This document shows positions 24,921-36,086 of a stretch of DNA of 44,788 nt, one piece after another. Source of the stretch: Promethearchaeota archaeon (GTDB lineage Archaea > Asgardarchaeota > Lokiarchaeia > Sigyniarchaeales > SOKP01); the NCBI GenBank assembly GCA_004524535.1, contig SDNY01000012.1, positions 1 through 44,788 of the forward strand, in the 5' to 3' direction. A program made the position numbers and the translations under genes. Every line of letters starts with the position of its first letter. Position 1 is the first letter of the stretch. The notes under the pieces are model-generated. The model worked only from the letters and a program-made list of their open reading frames with translations. It did not search any database and was not told the origin of the DNA.

Positions 24921-24985
24921 TATTTCTCTAACCTTTAATCATTTTCCTCTAATCTTTAATCATTTCGGGCAATCTCCCGAAAGAT
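24921..24985 (-). promoter_or_regulatory. Structured and duplicated leader of rps15-rps3ae
   Basis: Reading toward rps15, a perfect 7-bp hairpin TTTCGGG-loop-CCCGAAA (24963-24969 with 24976-24982) is followed by two near-identical 19-nt copies (24947-24965 and 24926-24944, one mismatch). Each copy contains ATG ATT AAA GRT TAG, a five-codon mini-ORF. The second copy supplies the GGTTAGAG Shine-Dalgarno of the TTG start. This could be an autoregulatory operator for uS15, by analogy with bacterial rpsO, which folds differently. Confidence 0.5.
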
Positions 24986-25155
24986 AATTTCCTATTAATA
25001 TTTTTACAAAACACTTAAATCATTATTAAAAACTTAATTCAAAAACAATTCCTTAATACTTTAGAGGTATAATAGAGCAAAATAAATAAAATTTTGGAAT
25101 TTAATCAATTCTTTAAGTTGGTATTTTTATTTTATATCTCATTTTATATAGAATT

Positions 25156-25749
25156 ATGCAGAAAGAAAATTTAATATTAAATTTTGTTACGGGAAATAAA
25201 AGCAAATTTAATGAAGGTTTGAAAATATTTCAAACTCAAAAAGTGGAAGTAATATTACAGCAATTAAATATAAAAACAGTCGAAATTCAAGCAGATAATA
25301 TAAAAGATGTTGCTTTATTTAAATTAAATTCAGTTAAAGACAAGATAAATAGTTCTTTCTTCATTGAAGACTCAGGATTTTTTGTAGACAAACCATTAAA
25401 AGGATTTCCAGGTGTTTTTTCTTCTTATGTTTTTAAAACTATAGGTGATGAAGGTATTTTAAGATTAATTGACGATTTCGAGGGATCCCGAGCACATTTT
25501 TCTGCTATAATAGCTTTATATTTTAAACCTTTAGATAAAATTCTGTTATTTGAAGGTGAAGTGAGAGGAAAAGTATCAGATAAAATCAAGGGAAAGGGAG
25601 GATTTGGTTTTGACCCAATATTTATCCCAGATTTAATACCCAATAAGACATTTTCAGAGCTTACTCCTCAAGAAAAGAATGAAATCTCTCACCGAGGTCA
25701 GGCAATTAGAAAGCTGATTTCATTTCTAAAAAAAAATTCAGCCAAATAA
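25156..25749 (+). CDS. rdgB: XTP/dITP diphosphatase (RdgB/HAM1 family)
   Basis: Hydrolyses non-canonical purine nucleoside triphosphates (XTP, ITP, dITP) to monophosphates plus pyrophosphate, keeping them out of DNA and RNA. The 197-aa protein has the family motifs 'FVTGNKSKF' (about 9-17), 'FIEDSGFFVDKPLKGFPGVFS' (about 73-93, with the metal-binding acids), 'GKGGFGFDPIF' (about 151-161) and 'ISHRGQAIRKL' (about 182-192). Start is ATG 25156 with no evident Shine-Dalgarno. It lies next to, and divergent from, rps15-rps3ae; in many archaea HAM1 and these ribosomal genes sit near each other. Confidence 0.95.
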   Translation: MQKENLILNFVTGNKSKFNEGLKIFQTQKVEVILQQLNIKTVEIQADNIKDVALFKLNSVKDKINSSFFIEDSGFFVDKPLKGFPGVFSSYVFKTIGDEGILRLIDDFEGSRAHFSAIIALYFKPLDKILLFEGEVRGKVSDKIKGKGGFGFDPIFIPDLIPNKTFSELTPQEKNEISHRGQAIRKLISFLKKNSAK

Positions 25750-25792
25750 AAAGGATAATAAAATTGAAAAATGCGAAAAAGCTGTTATTATT

Positions 25793-27175
25793 ATGAAATA
25801 TACACCTGATAAAAAATCTATAAGAACTCATGAGGTTCCACAGTGGTTTCATGACGCAAAACTCGGCATTTTTATCCATTGGGGTCTTTATTCTGTGCCT
25901 GCATTTGCGGTGACTGGTATGGACATAACTGAAACTATGGAAAAATTAGGGTTAGAAGGTCATTTTAAGAATAATCCTTATGCAGAGTGGTATTTAAACT
26001 CATTAAGAATCCCTGGAAGTCCGACTGAGAAATATCATAAAGAAACCTATGGAGAAGATTATTCCTATGATAATTTTGTTCCAATCTTTAATGAAGAGAT
26101 TAAGAAATGGGATCCACAAGAAATGGTGGATTTATTCAAAAAGGCGGGGGCTAAGTATGTCGTATTGGTTACAAAGCATCATGATGGATTTACTTTATGG
26201 CCAAGTAAATACAAGAATCCAAATAAAGAAAACTATTGTGCCAGTAGAAATATTGTGAAGAAGCTCACTAATGTCGTTAAAGAAGCGGGTTTAAGAATGG
26301 GATTTTATTACTCGGGTATTCTTGATTGGTCTTTTGAGCCAAATCCAATAAAAGATGGTAAAACCTTTTTAGAAAATGGTGTCAAGACTCCCGAGTACAC
26401 TAAATACGCAGATAACCATTGGTATGAATTGATTGATAATTATGACCCTATTATCCTTTGGAATGATATCGGATACCCACCACATACTAACCTTTATGAA
26501 TTGTTTGCGTATTTCTTTAATAAACACCCCGATGGCGTAATAAACGATAGGTGGAGGCAACCATTCATTGAAGGCAAAAAAAATACAAATATTACTTTTA
26601 AAGATTTCTCCACTCCTGAATATGAGGTATTTAATAGAATCCAAAAAAGAAAATGGGAATGCACTCGGGGTGTTGGTAATTCTTATGGATACAATAAATT
26701 TGAAACTGAAAAGGATTACATGAACTCGGAAGAATTAGTGCGAATGTTTATTGATATAGTAAGTAAAAACGGGAATCTATTACTAAATGTAGGTCCTATG
26801 GCTGATGGCACAATCCCAGATTTTCAAAAGAAATGTTTATTAGGACTTGGTAAGTGGTTGGAAGTGAACGGAGATGCAATTTATGGAACTCGTCCTTGGT
26901 CAAAGGCTGAAGGAAAAACTTCAGATGGTATTGATGTGAGATATACCCAAAAAAAGGATTCTTTATACGCTATTTTATTAGATACGCCAAAAAGCAATAA
27001 TACTACAATAAAATCTCTTATCATTGAAAAAGATTCCAAGGTACAATTGTTAGGATACGAAGAAAATCTAATTTGGAAACAAGAGAATGACAATTTAAAG
27101 ATTTCTATTCCAGAAAATTTAAGCCATGCCATTGCGTATTCATTTAAAATAATGCCAAGACCAAAAATAAATTAA
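25793..27175 (+). CDS. Alpha-L-fucosidase (GH29)
   Basis: Retaining glycoside hydrolase family 29 enzyme that removes alpha-L-fucose. The 460-aa protein begins with the family hallmark 'WFHDAKLGIFIHWGLYSVPA' (18-37). It contains 'VLVTKHHDGFTLWPSKY' (124-140) with the substrate-binding His pair, and 'PIILWNDIGYP' (219-229), in which D225 is the expected nucleophile. 'NGNLLLNVGPMADGTIPDFQ' follows near residue 340. The C-terminal ~75 residues are a beta-sandwich. There is no signal peptide, so it likely acts in the cytoplasm on imported oligosaccharides. The start ATG is 43 bp after rdgB. Of bacterial-like character; a match to the LacZ gene 6 kb away suggests glycan use. Confidence 0.93.
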   Translation: MKYTPDKKSIRTHEVPQWFHDAKLGIFIHWGLYSVPAFAVTGMDITETMEKLGLEGHFKNNPYAEWYLNSLRIPGSPTEKYHKETYGEDYSYDNFVPIFNEEIKKWDPQEMVDLFKKAGAKYVVLVTKHHDGFTLWPSKYKNPNKENYCASRNIVKKLTNVVKEAGLRMGFYYSGILDWSFEPNPIKDGKTFLENGVKTPEYTKYADNHWYELIDNYDPIILWNDIGYPPHTNLYELFAYFFNKHPDGVINDRWRQPFIEGKKNTNITFKDFSTPEYEVFNRIQKRKWECTRGVGNSYGYNKFETEKDYMNSEELVRMFIDIVSKNGNLLLNVGPMADGTIPDFQKKCLLGLGKWLEVNGDAIYGTRPWSKAEGKTSDGIDVRYTQKKDSLYAILLDTPKSNNTTIKSLIIEKDSKVQLLGYEENLIWKQENDNLKISIPENLSHAIAYSFKIMPRPKIN

Positions 27176-27195
27176 AAAAAAAGAGTTCAAGTTGC

Positions 27196-27549
27196 CTATT
27201 TTTGCTTCAGCTTATTTATTTCATCTGTTAATCTAATAACATCTTGCCTTAATCTCTCGTTCTCTTCAAATAAAGTTTTTGTCATTGCTACAACTTGCGC
27301 TTTAGAAAATATGTTATCGTCCTTAAGTTCTTGAACCTCTGCATGACGTATTTGGAGATTATTATCAATATATAAAATTGTTAAGAGTTCTTTAACCTCA
27401 TTATCATTAATGGAATCGTGAAGTATAACATATGGAAATGGAAACTTCGTCCGCCCTTTACACAGTTCTTTACTCAGATTTACTTTATGTGTACTATTAC
27501 AAATTGGGCATCTATAGTGTTTTACTATTTCAAATTCTTCATTAACCAT
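27196..27549 (-). CDS. Small zinc-ribbon/coiled-coil protein, unknown function
   Basis: A 117-aa protein. N-terminal 'HYRCPICNSTHKVNLSKELC' has CPxC plus a further Cys and several His that may bind one zinc. It is followed by 'LLTILYIDNNLQIRHAEVQEL', which matches the YVDRNLKVRDY segment of the 282-aa protein at 6351-7199. The C-terminal 35 residues ('LFEENERLRQDVIRLTDEIN') are a coiled coil, so the protein probably dimerises. No catalytic residues are visible. It converges with the fucosidase gene (20-bp gap) and lies just downstream of the RNase III gene on the same strand. Confidence 0.78.
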   Translation of the reverse strand: MVNEEFEIVKHYRCPICNSTHKVNLSKELCKGRTKFPFPYVILHDSINDNEVKELLTILYIDNNLQIRHAEVQELKDDNIFSKAQVVAMTKTLFEENERLRQDVIRLTDEINKLKQK

Positions 27550-27602
27550 AAATAATCTATATGCCTTATCGTTTAAAAATAGAGACTGTTAGAGGAGAGA
27601 AC

Positions 27603-28325
27603 TTATTTTTTTTTTAAATAATTTAAAATTTTTAAATATAGATCCTGCTCAGCTTCTTTCTTGCTTTTACATTCTTCTGACTTTATGTCCTTTTTTAAGG
27701 GAATTAAAATTTTATTATTGCGATCTAAGATTTTGGGATTTTTTGCAATCCATTTAGGAGCGTGATCGGAACCTTTGTTAAGGAATTCTGTTTTTATTAC
27801 TGGAGTGATTCTATGTCTTTTTTGTATATACTCCAATAACTTGTTCTTGTTCAGAATTGTCTCATTAATGATAAAATCCCAATCATCATAAAATCGATTA
27901 ATTACATTCTCTTCAACTAATTTAAGGTTTGAATCTGAATCGAGAAAAATTGCACCACAGATTGCTTCAAAGACATCCGCTAGAATCCTTGTCCCTTCAA
28001 TTACTTGTTTTTCTGATTTTAAGATGAATTTCTCTAGATTAAAATAATCCTTCGAAATTTTGCTTAAAGTCTCATCGTTTTCTAAACACTGCTTAATTAT
28101 TGTAATCTCGCCAGGGTCTATTAATCCTTCTTTTATTTTCTTTGAAATAAAAATTAATTTAATTACGGCATCTCCTAAAAGTTCTAATGCATTATAATCA
28201 AGAAGATCTAATTGTTTACCTAATTGAGGTGTAGTTAATGCATTCCTTAATAAATCCTCATTTTTAAATTTATATTCAAGAAATTCTTGCAACTCTTTTA
28301 AATTATCATTTTCATTTTTTAGCAT
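27603..28325 (-). CDS. rnc: Ribonuclease III
   Basis: Double-strand-specific endoribonuclease. The 240-aa protein has the RNase III domain (about 8-150) with catalytic motif 'NALELLGDAVIKL' (E48, D52) and 'LADVFEAICGAIFLD' (D117, E120), all four acidic metal ligands intact. The C-terminal part (about 160-240, 'NKLLEYIQKRHRITPVIKTE', 'SKKEAEQDLYLKILNYL') is a diverged double-stranded RNA-binding domain, with the KKxAE-type helix start. RNase III is rare in archaea and best known there from Asgard and a few other lineages. Its start is ATG 28325, divergent from a small helical protein gene. Substrate (rRNA precursor or other dsRNA) cannot be told. Confidence 0.9.
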   Translation of the reverse strand: MLKNENDNLKELQEFLEYKFKNEDLLRNALTTPQLGKQLDLLDYNALELLGDAVIKLIFISKKIKEGLIDPGEITIIKQCLENDETLSKISKDYFNLEKFILKSEKQVIEGTRILADVFEAICGAIFLDSDSNLKLVEENVINRFYDDWDFIINETILNKNKLLEYIQKRHRITPVIKTEFLNKGSDHAPKWIAKNPKILDRNNKILIPLKKDIKSEECKSKKEAEQDLYLKILNYLKKK

Positions 28326-28389
28326 CTTTCTAATTTACTATTATTTTCAGATAAATTTAAAAATTTAGACATTTCTATATTAATATATA

Positions 28390-28824
28390 ATGGAAGAAGA
28401 AATTGGAAGATTAGGTAAAGTTCTTTCAATGATTAAAGGAATTGAAAGAAAGAATTTAGAATTTGAAAACTACATTTCAAATCTGAATATTTATTCAAGA
28501 ACGGATTTACTAAAAGAAATCTCTTTTAATATAATTAAAAATAGCAAACTCTTTCAAGGATTAAATGTTGATTTCAGAGATGTACAGGTAGTTAAAGATA
28601 AAAAAGAAGAAATACTAACCAATAATTTTATTGAGGCAACAATTTTAAAAATTAGAAATAATCCTATGAAAAAAATTATTTTTTTACGAGAATTTCTCGA
28701 TAATTTAAAAGATATCTCTCAAAATGATAAAGATGTAATTTTACAATCATTAAAAGATAAAGAAGACGAAGAATTAAACCAAGAATTATCTAATTTGGTG
28801 CAAATTTTTAAAAAACATGATTGA
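28390..28824 (+). CDS. Small helical protein, unknown function
   Basis: A 144-aa mostly helical, Lys/Glu/Asn-rich protein. The N-terminal 'EIGRLGKVLSMIKGIERKNL' and C-terminal 'SLKDKEDEELNQELSNLVQI' look like long amphipathic helices, with two shorter helices between. There is no cysteine, no His cluster, no signal peptide and no membrane helix, and I do not recognise a family. Codon use resembles its neighbours. It is divergent from the RNase III gene and convergent with the RPB9-like gene. Confidence 0.7.
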   Translation: MEEEIGRLGKVLSMIKGIERKNLEFENYISNLNIYSRTDLLKEISFNIIKNSKLFQGLNVDFRDVQVVKDKKEEILTNNFIEATILKIRNNPMKKIIFLREFLDNLKDISQNDKDVILQSLKDKEDEELNQELSNLVQIFKKHD

Positions 28825-28902
28825 GAATAAAAATTTCTTTTTTTAGATTAATGGAGAAAATATCTGATCTAACAATAATTATTGATAAAAAAGAAGGTAA
28901 AA

Positions 28903-29154
28903 CTAATAGCCTGACTCTTCTCCTCCACTAAAATATTCTTCGAATGCTTTACGATCTTGGTCAGAAATTCTATCTCCTTTAATACCCTCTTTAATAATAA
29001 TTGGAGCAACTTCTTTATCATCATGCCTAATCGTTTTAATAATCTTATATTCTTCTCGAGACTCGCCTATCTCAAATTCCTCATCGCACGCTTTACAGTA
29101 AAGCTTACCTTTCTTAGGGATCAACATATTTCCACAAGCTTCACAGAACCTCAT
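28903..29154 (-). CDS. RPB9/TFS-like protein with only the N-terminal zinc ribbon
   Basis: The sequence 'MRFCEACGNMLIPKKGKLYCKACDEEFE' is the N-terminal zinc ribbon of archaeal TFS and eukaryotic RPB9 (CxxC...CxxC). The classic C-terminal ribbon with the DE catalytic hairpin is absent. After the ribbon come about 55 acidic, mostly non-conserved residues ending in 'FSGGEESGY'. This is the pattern of RNA polymerase subunit M-like paralogues; a role in transcription or transcript cleavage is unlikely without the second ribbon. I set the start at ATG 29154 (83 aa). An upstream GTG at 29169 is in frame, but it lies inside the good Shine-Dalgarno GGTGATC. Confidence 0.85.
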   Translation of the reverse strand: MRFCEACGNMLIPKKGKLYCKACDEEFEIGESREEYKIIKTIRHDDKEVAPIIIKEGIKGDRISDQDRKAFEEYFSGGEESGY

Positions 29155-29479
29155 GTTTTTCAAGATCACCTTTTTTTTTAAAAATACTCTAATTTAAATC
29201 TTTCGTTTTTATTATCGATTTTATTAATCAACTTTATAGTAAAACTAAATAACATTTATAAATTTATCCAAAATCATATTATTATGGATTATTTGTCTAT
29301 TTAAATTTATTGTTTTAATTTATTAGTAATTGATGATTAAAAATCTTATTAAATCAAAGTGAAACCATATAAAGATTTATTATTAACAATTTAATACTTA
29401 ATATATAATTCTATTTTAATCAAATATTCATTTAATTAAAAAAAGAATCGATATTTTTAACCAAATTGACCTTTAGGTA
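29155..29479. other. AT-rich intergenic region
   Basis: About 325 bp between the divergent RPB9-like and GDPD genes. The left edge holds the GGTGATC Shine-Dalgarno of the RPB9-like gene (29163-29169, read in reverse). I see no further ORF, RNA fold or notable repeat; promoters of both flanking genes must lie here. Confidence 0.45.
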
Positions 29480-30208
29480 ATGATTTTGAATGATAAAAAA
29501 ATTATAATTGGACATCGAGGAGCAAATAATGTTGCTCCAGAAAACACATTGAAATCTTTTAAAATGGCAATCGAATTAGGGGCAGATTACATAGAATTTG
29601 ATATTCATAAATCCAAGGATGGAGAAATTGTTGTAATGCATGATTCAAATACTTTAGCGACAACAGGTCATAAAGGCTTAATAAGAAGGATGACATTGGA
29701 AGAATTGAAAGAGTTAGATTGTGGAGAAGGTGAAAAAATTCCTACCTTACAAGAAGTAATTGAACTTGCGAAAGGAAAAATAGGATTACAAATTGAAATC
29801 AAGGCAAAAAGTCTTGCGGATTCTCTTGTGTCTCTTCTGAAGAGTGAGAATTTAATAGAATCCACATTAATTTCTTCTTTTTTGCATGAAGAACTTCTAA
29901 AAATTCATAAAATCGAGCCAACCCTTAAAGTAGCAACGCTCGAGCCCATTACAACTAAATTCTCAAAAGAATGGTCCTACCTCGGAGGGATCATTAATAA
30001 TGCTATTAGGCACAGTTGCCATGCAATTCATCCTCGATATAATCTGGTAAATCAAAAATTCGTAGATTTTATTCATGAAAACAATTTAAAAATAAATATT
30101 TGGACGGTAAATAGTAAAGCTGCGATGAAAAAATTTGTTAGGATGGGGGTTGATGGGCTTATAACGGATGATATTTTAAAAGCAAAAGAAGTTTTAGAGA
30201 AAATGTAA
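29480..30208 (+). CDS. Glycerophosphodiester phosphodiesterase
   Basis: Metal-dependent GDPD that releases glycerol phosphate and an alcohol from glycerophosphodiesters. The 242-aa TIM-barrel protein has the family signatures 'IIGHRGANNVAPENTLKSF' (about 9-27, first catalytic His), 'ADYIEFDIHKSKDGEIVVMH' (about 35-54, metal acids and second His), 'LQIEIKAK' and C-terminal 'INIWTVNSKAAMKKFVRMGV' and 'DGLITDD'. There is no signal peptide, so it is cytoplasmic and may act on lipid breakdown products. In archaea the natural substrate is uncertain because sn-glycerol-1-phosphate lipids predominate. It lies 113 bp upstream of the acyl-CoA synthetase-type gene on the same strand. Confidence 0.94.
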   Translation: MILNDKKIIIGHRGANNVAPENTLKSFKMAIELGADYIEFDIHKSKDGEIVVMHDSNTLATTGHKGLIRRMTLEELKELDCGEGEKIPTLQEVIELAKGKIGLQIEIKAKSLADSLVSLLKSENLIESTLISSFLHEELLKIHKIEPTLKVATLEPITTKFSKEWSYLGGIINNAIRHSCHAIHPRYNLVNQKFVDFIHENNLKINIWTVNSKAAMKKFVRMGVDGLITDDILKAKEVLEKM

Positions 30209-30321
30209 TATATCTACATCTTTGAGTTTTATGATTAATGTTCTAAACTCTACAATAAAATATTTTAGTAATTTTTCAATATCAATTTTATACAAGAAAT
30301 TATTAGTAAAGAGATTAAATT

Positions 30322-31812
30322 ATGTCCAATTCAATTGACTCTAATGGGATAAATTTTGAGCGCCTTTTTTCGCCACGGGCTATAGGAATTATTGGAGCAA
30401 GCTACGATCCAGCAGGCGGTGGATTTTTTGTAAGATGTATGAAGGATAAATTTCGAGGTCCTATGTATTTGTTTAATCCTCGAATGAACGGTAAGGAACT
30501 TTATGGATATAAAGTTTATAGCTCAATCTTGGAGATTCCTGACGATAAACCAATTGATTATGTAATTTTAGCTGTACGCGCAAAATTATGTCCGAAATTA
30601 CTCGAAGAAATTGGTCAAAAAAAAGTTCCATTTGTTACAATTTTTTCTTCTGGTTTTCGTGAGGTAGGAAATGAAACCCTTGAAAAAGAAACGTTGCAAA
30701 TTGCAAAAAAATATAATATCCGGATTATTGGTCCAAATTGTATCGGTGTTTATAATCCAAGTTCAAATCTTTATTTTGCTTATGATCAATCTCGAAAAGC
30801 TGGAAATTTTGGTGGAATCTTTCAGTCTGGTGGAAACTCTCAAAATATAGCTCAGCTTGCGGTTTCTTACGGTGTTTATATCTCAAAATTTATTTCAATC
30901 GGAAATGCTTTAGATTTAGGGCCTCCAGAATTTCTAGAACATTTTGTAAATGATGATTATACCAAAATTATCGGTTTATATCTTGAAAATTTGCGCTCTA
31001 TAGAACAAGGTCGTAAATTTATAGATAGTGTAAAAAAATGCAATTTAAATAGGAAACCCGTGATATTGTGGAGAGCAGGATATGGTGAGGCAACTAAAAA
31101 AGCAATTTTATCTCATACAGGAGGGTTAGCGGGAAATAACAAAATTTGGAATGCTGTTGCTAAACAAACGGGGTGCTCTTTGGTAACTAATTCGACAGTT
31201 TTAGCAGCTTTAGCGAGTGCATTTAAACTAACTCATTTGCCAGAAACGCGTAATGTTGGAGTAATTGGAATAGGTGGTGGTTCGACAATCGAAGCAGTAG
31301 ATATTCTCGAGAGTTATAATCTAAAAATAGGGTCATTAACAGAAAAAACCATAAAAAAAATGAAGAGATATATTCCAGATGTTAATACAAATGTGGCTAA
31401 CCCAATAGATCTAGGAGGATCCGGCATTCGCCCAGATATTTATTATAGATGCCTGCTCTCATTAGATAGAGACCCTAATATTTCTGCTATCGTTTTTATA
31501 AAAGATCCTGAAAGATTTGGGAATTTCTCAACACTTTTAGATGAGATGGGCTTTAAAGGATTAGATTTAAATAAAGAATTTATAAGATTTATCTCTAAAG
31601 CTAAAAGTGTATGTACGAAACCATTGTTTTGTGTAATGTTAAAAATTAATGAGGGGTTTGAAGAATACAAGAGCCGATATAAGTTTAAACTTAAACTTTT
31701 AAATCGAAACGTTCCCGTTTTTGAATCTCTTGAATTGGCTGGTGAAGTTTTGGATAAAATGAATACATATAGAAAATTTCTCCAAAAACACGGAAAATTT
31801 CCTAAAACTTAA
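30322..31812 (+). CDS. ADP-forming acyl-CoA synthetase alpha-type protein (CoA-binding)
   Basis: Resembles the alpha subunit of archaeal acetyl-CoA synthetase (ADP-forming), which makes ATP from acyl-CoA. The 496-aa protein has the CoA-binding domain ('IGIIGASYDPAGGGFFVRCM', about 21-40), then the succinyl-CoA-ligase-like domains: 'IIGPNCIGVYNP' (135-146), 'IFQSGGNSQNIAQLAVSYG' and 'LSHTGGLAG'. H265 is the phosphohistidine site. The ATP-grasp beta domain is missing and no beta-subunit gene adjoins it, so it must pair with one elsewhere or act differently. It overlaps the downstream convergent gene by 4 bp. Confidence 0.88.
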   Translation: MSNSIDSNGINFERLFSPRAIGIIGASYDPAGGGFFVRCMKDKFRGPMYLFNPRMNGKELYGYKVYSSILEIPDDKPIDYVILAVRAKLCPKLLEEIGQKKVPFVTIFSSGFREVGNETLEKETLQIAKKYNIRIIGPNCIGVYNPSSNLYFAYDQSRKAGNFGGIFQSGGNSQNIAQLAVSYGVYISKFISIGNALDLGPPEFLEHFVNDDYTKIIGLYLENLRSIEQGRKFIDSVKKCNLNRKPVILWRAGYGEATKKAILSHTGGLAGNNKIWNAVAKQTGCSLVTNSTVLAALASAFKLTHLPETRNVGVIGIGGGSTIEAVDILESYNLKIGSLTEKTIKKMKRYIPDVNTNVANPIDLGGSGIRPDIYYRCLLSLDRDPNISAIVFIKDPERFGNFSTLLDEMGFKGLDLNKEFIRFISKAKSVCTKPLFCVMLKINEGFEEYKSRYKFKLKLLNRNVPVFESLELAGEVLDKMNTYRKFLQKHGKFPKT

Positions 31813-32585
31813 TTCTCTTTTTTTAAGTGAGATATTTCTATAGGCCGACCAGGGCTTCCTTGATAATAACGTTTTCCTTGTTTTCCTCGCCAATTTTTAT
31901 GGAGAACCGTATTTGGAAAAATTACGTAATTTTCTGTAGTTAATACCCCAGGACCAGCAATTATACCTGGATATAAAGTACTATTCTTTCCTAATTTAAT
32001 CTCTAACATACTAATTTTGCCAAAAATTGTATTAACCGCATGAGAAGATAGTCCAGTAGTGGGATAAATAAACACGTTATCGCCTAAATCGGTAAATTCT
32101 AAACCTACATAACAATCGCAATAAATTACATTTTTTCCAATTTTATTATGACCAATTCTTCGAAGGGTTCTATTAATTAACCAAGGGAAGGGAGATTTGG
32201 CAGTTAACCACATCGGGTATTTAATAATGAAGCCCCGTTTATGATAATATTTAATCATTCTGCCCTCTTCACTATTAGCATCATCAAGAACTCGTTTAAA
32301 TACCCCTTGTAAGGGAGGGGCTTTTTTATTCCATTTTCTAGCCCAAAAAGCGGTAAATTCGATTAATATTATTAAATATGCATAGTATAAAAAAAGAAAT
32401 AACCCGGGTAATATAAGCAAGTGAATAATTAGTGGAATTGAAAAAGGAATTATAAAACAATACTCAAACAATAAAAACAATCCTAAACACACATATAAAG
32501 GAACTAAAAAGCTTAAAAAATTAATTTTAAAGAAATCTAATGCAGGAAGTTCAACTGTTTGTTGTTTTTTTTCATTATTTTCCAT
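31809..32585 (-). CDS. Membrane-anchored left-handed beta-helix acyltransferase-like protein
   Basis: A 258-aa protein with two to three membrane helices (about residues 22-45, 47-75) at the N-terminus. A C-terminal hexapeptide-repeat region (about 140-240) follows: 'IGHNKIGKNVIYCDCYVGLE', 'DLGDNVFIYPTTGLSSHAV', 'LEIKLGKNSTLYPGIIAGPG'. The turns have the [LIV]-G-x4 spacing of left-handed beta helices seen in O-acetyltransferases and in Pls/PosA-type proteins. No transferase catalytic His is obvious ('LSSHAVN' is a candidate). It may modify surface polymers. Its 3' end overlaps the acyl-CoA synthetase-type gene by 4 bp. Start ATG 32585; about 80 bp separate it from lacZ on the same strand. Confidence 0.72.
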   Translation of the reverse strand: MENNEKKQQTVELPALDFFKINFLSFLVPLYVCLGLFLLFEYCFIIPFSIPLIIHLLILPGLFLFLYYAYLIILIEFTAFWARKWNKKAPPLQGVFKRVLDDANSEEGRMIKYYHKRGFIIKYPMWLTAKSPFPWLINRTLRRIGHNKIGKNVIYCDCYVGLEFTDLGDNVFIYPTTGLSSHAVNTIFGKISMLEIKLGKNSTLYPGIIAGPGVLTTENYVIFPNTVLHKNWRGKQGKRYYQGSPGRPIEISHLKKEN

Positions 32586-32664
32586 AAAATTATAAGGTGT
32601 AACAAACTTTAAAATTCCTTTGATTCAATGGAATTTTGTATCTTAAAATGACTAAACAAGTATG

Positions 32665-35826
<3,162 letters not shown>

Positions 35827-36086
35827 TTATAAATATTGATTAAAATTATTAATTTTTTACCAAAAAGAATAAGAGTCTTCCTTAAAGTGTATGTTTTAAA
35901 ACGATAATTAGTTTAACTAAATACCACAAAATAGCATTATCTTTCCTTGATTTGATGATAACACACATAAAAAGATTTATTATCTCATTTTGACAATTTT
36001 GATGATATTATAATTTCTTATGAAAAGGAAACATTTTATATTTTAATTTATAATATTTTTATATTCATTTTTTAGTGCATTAAATC

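Noticed and set aside
28851-28931. 26-codon ORF between two small genes
   Set aside because: Overlaps the 3' end of the RPB9-like gene on the other strand and has no ribosome binding site.
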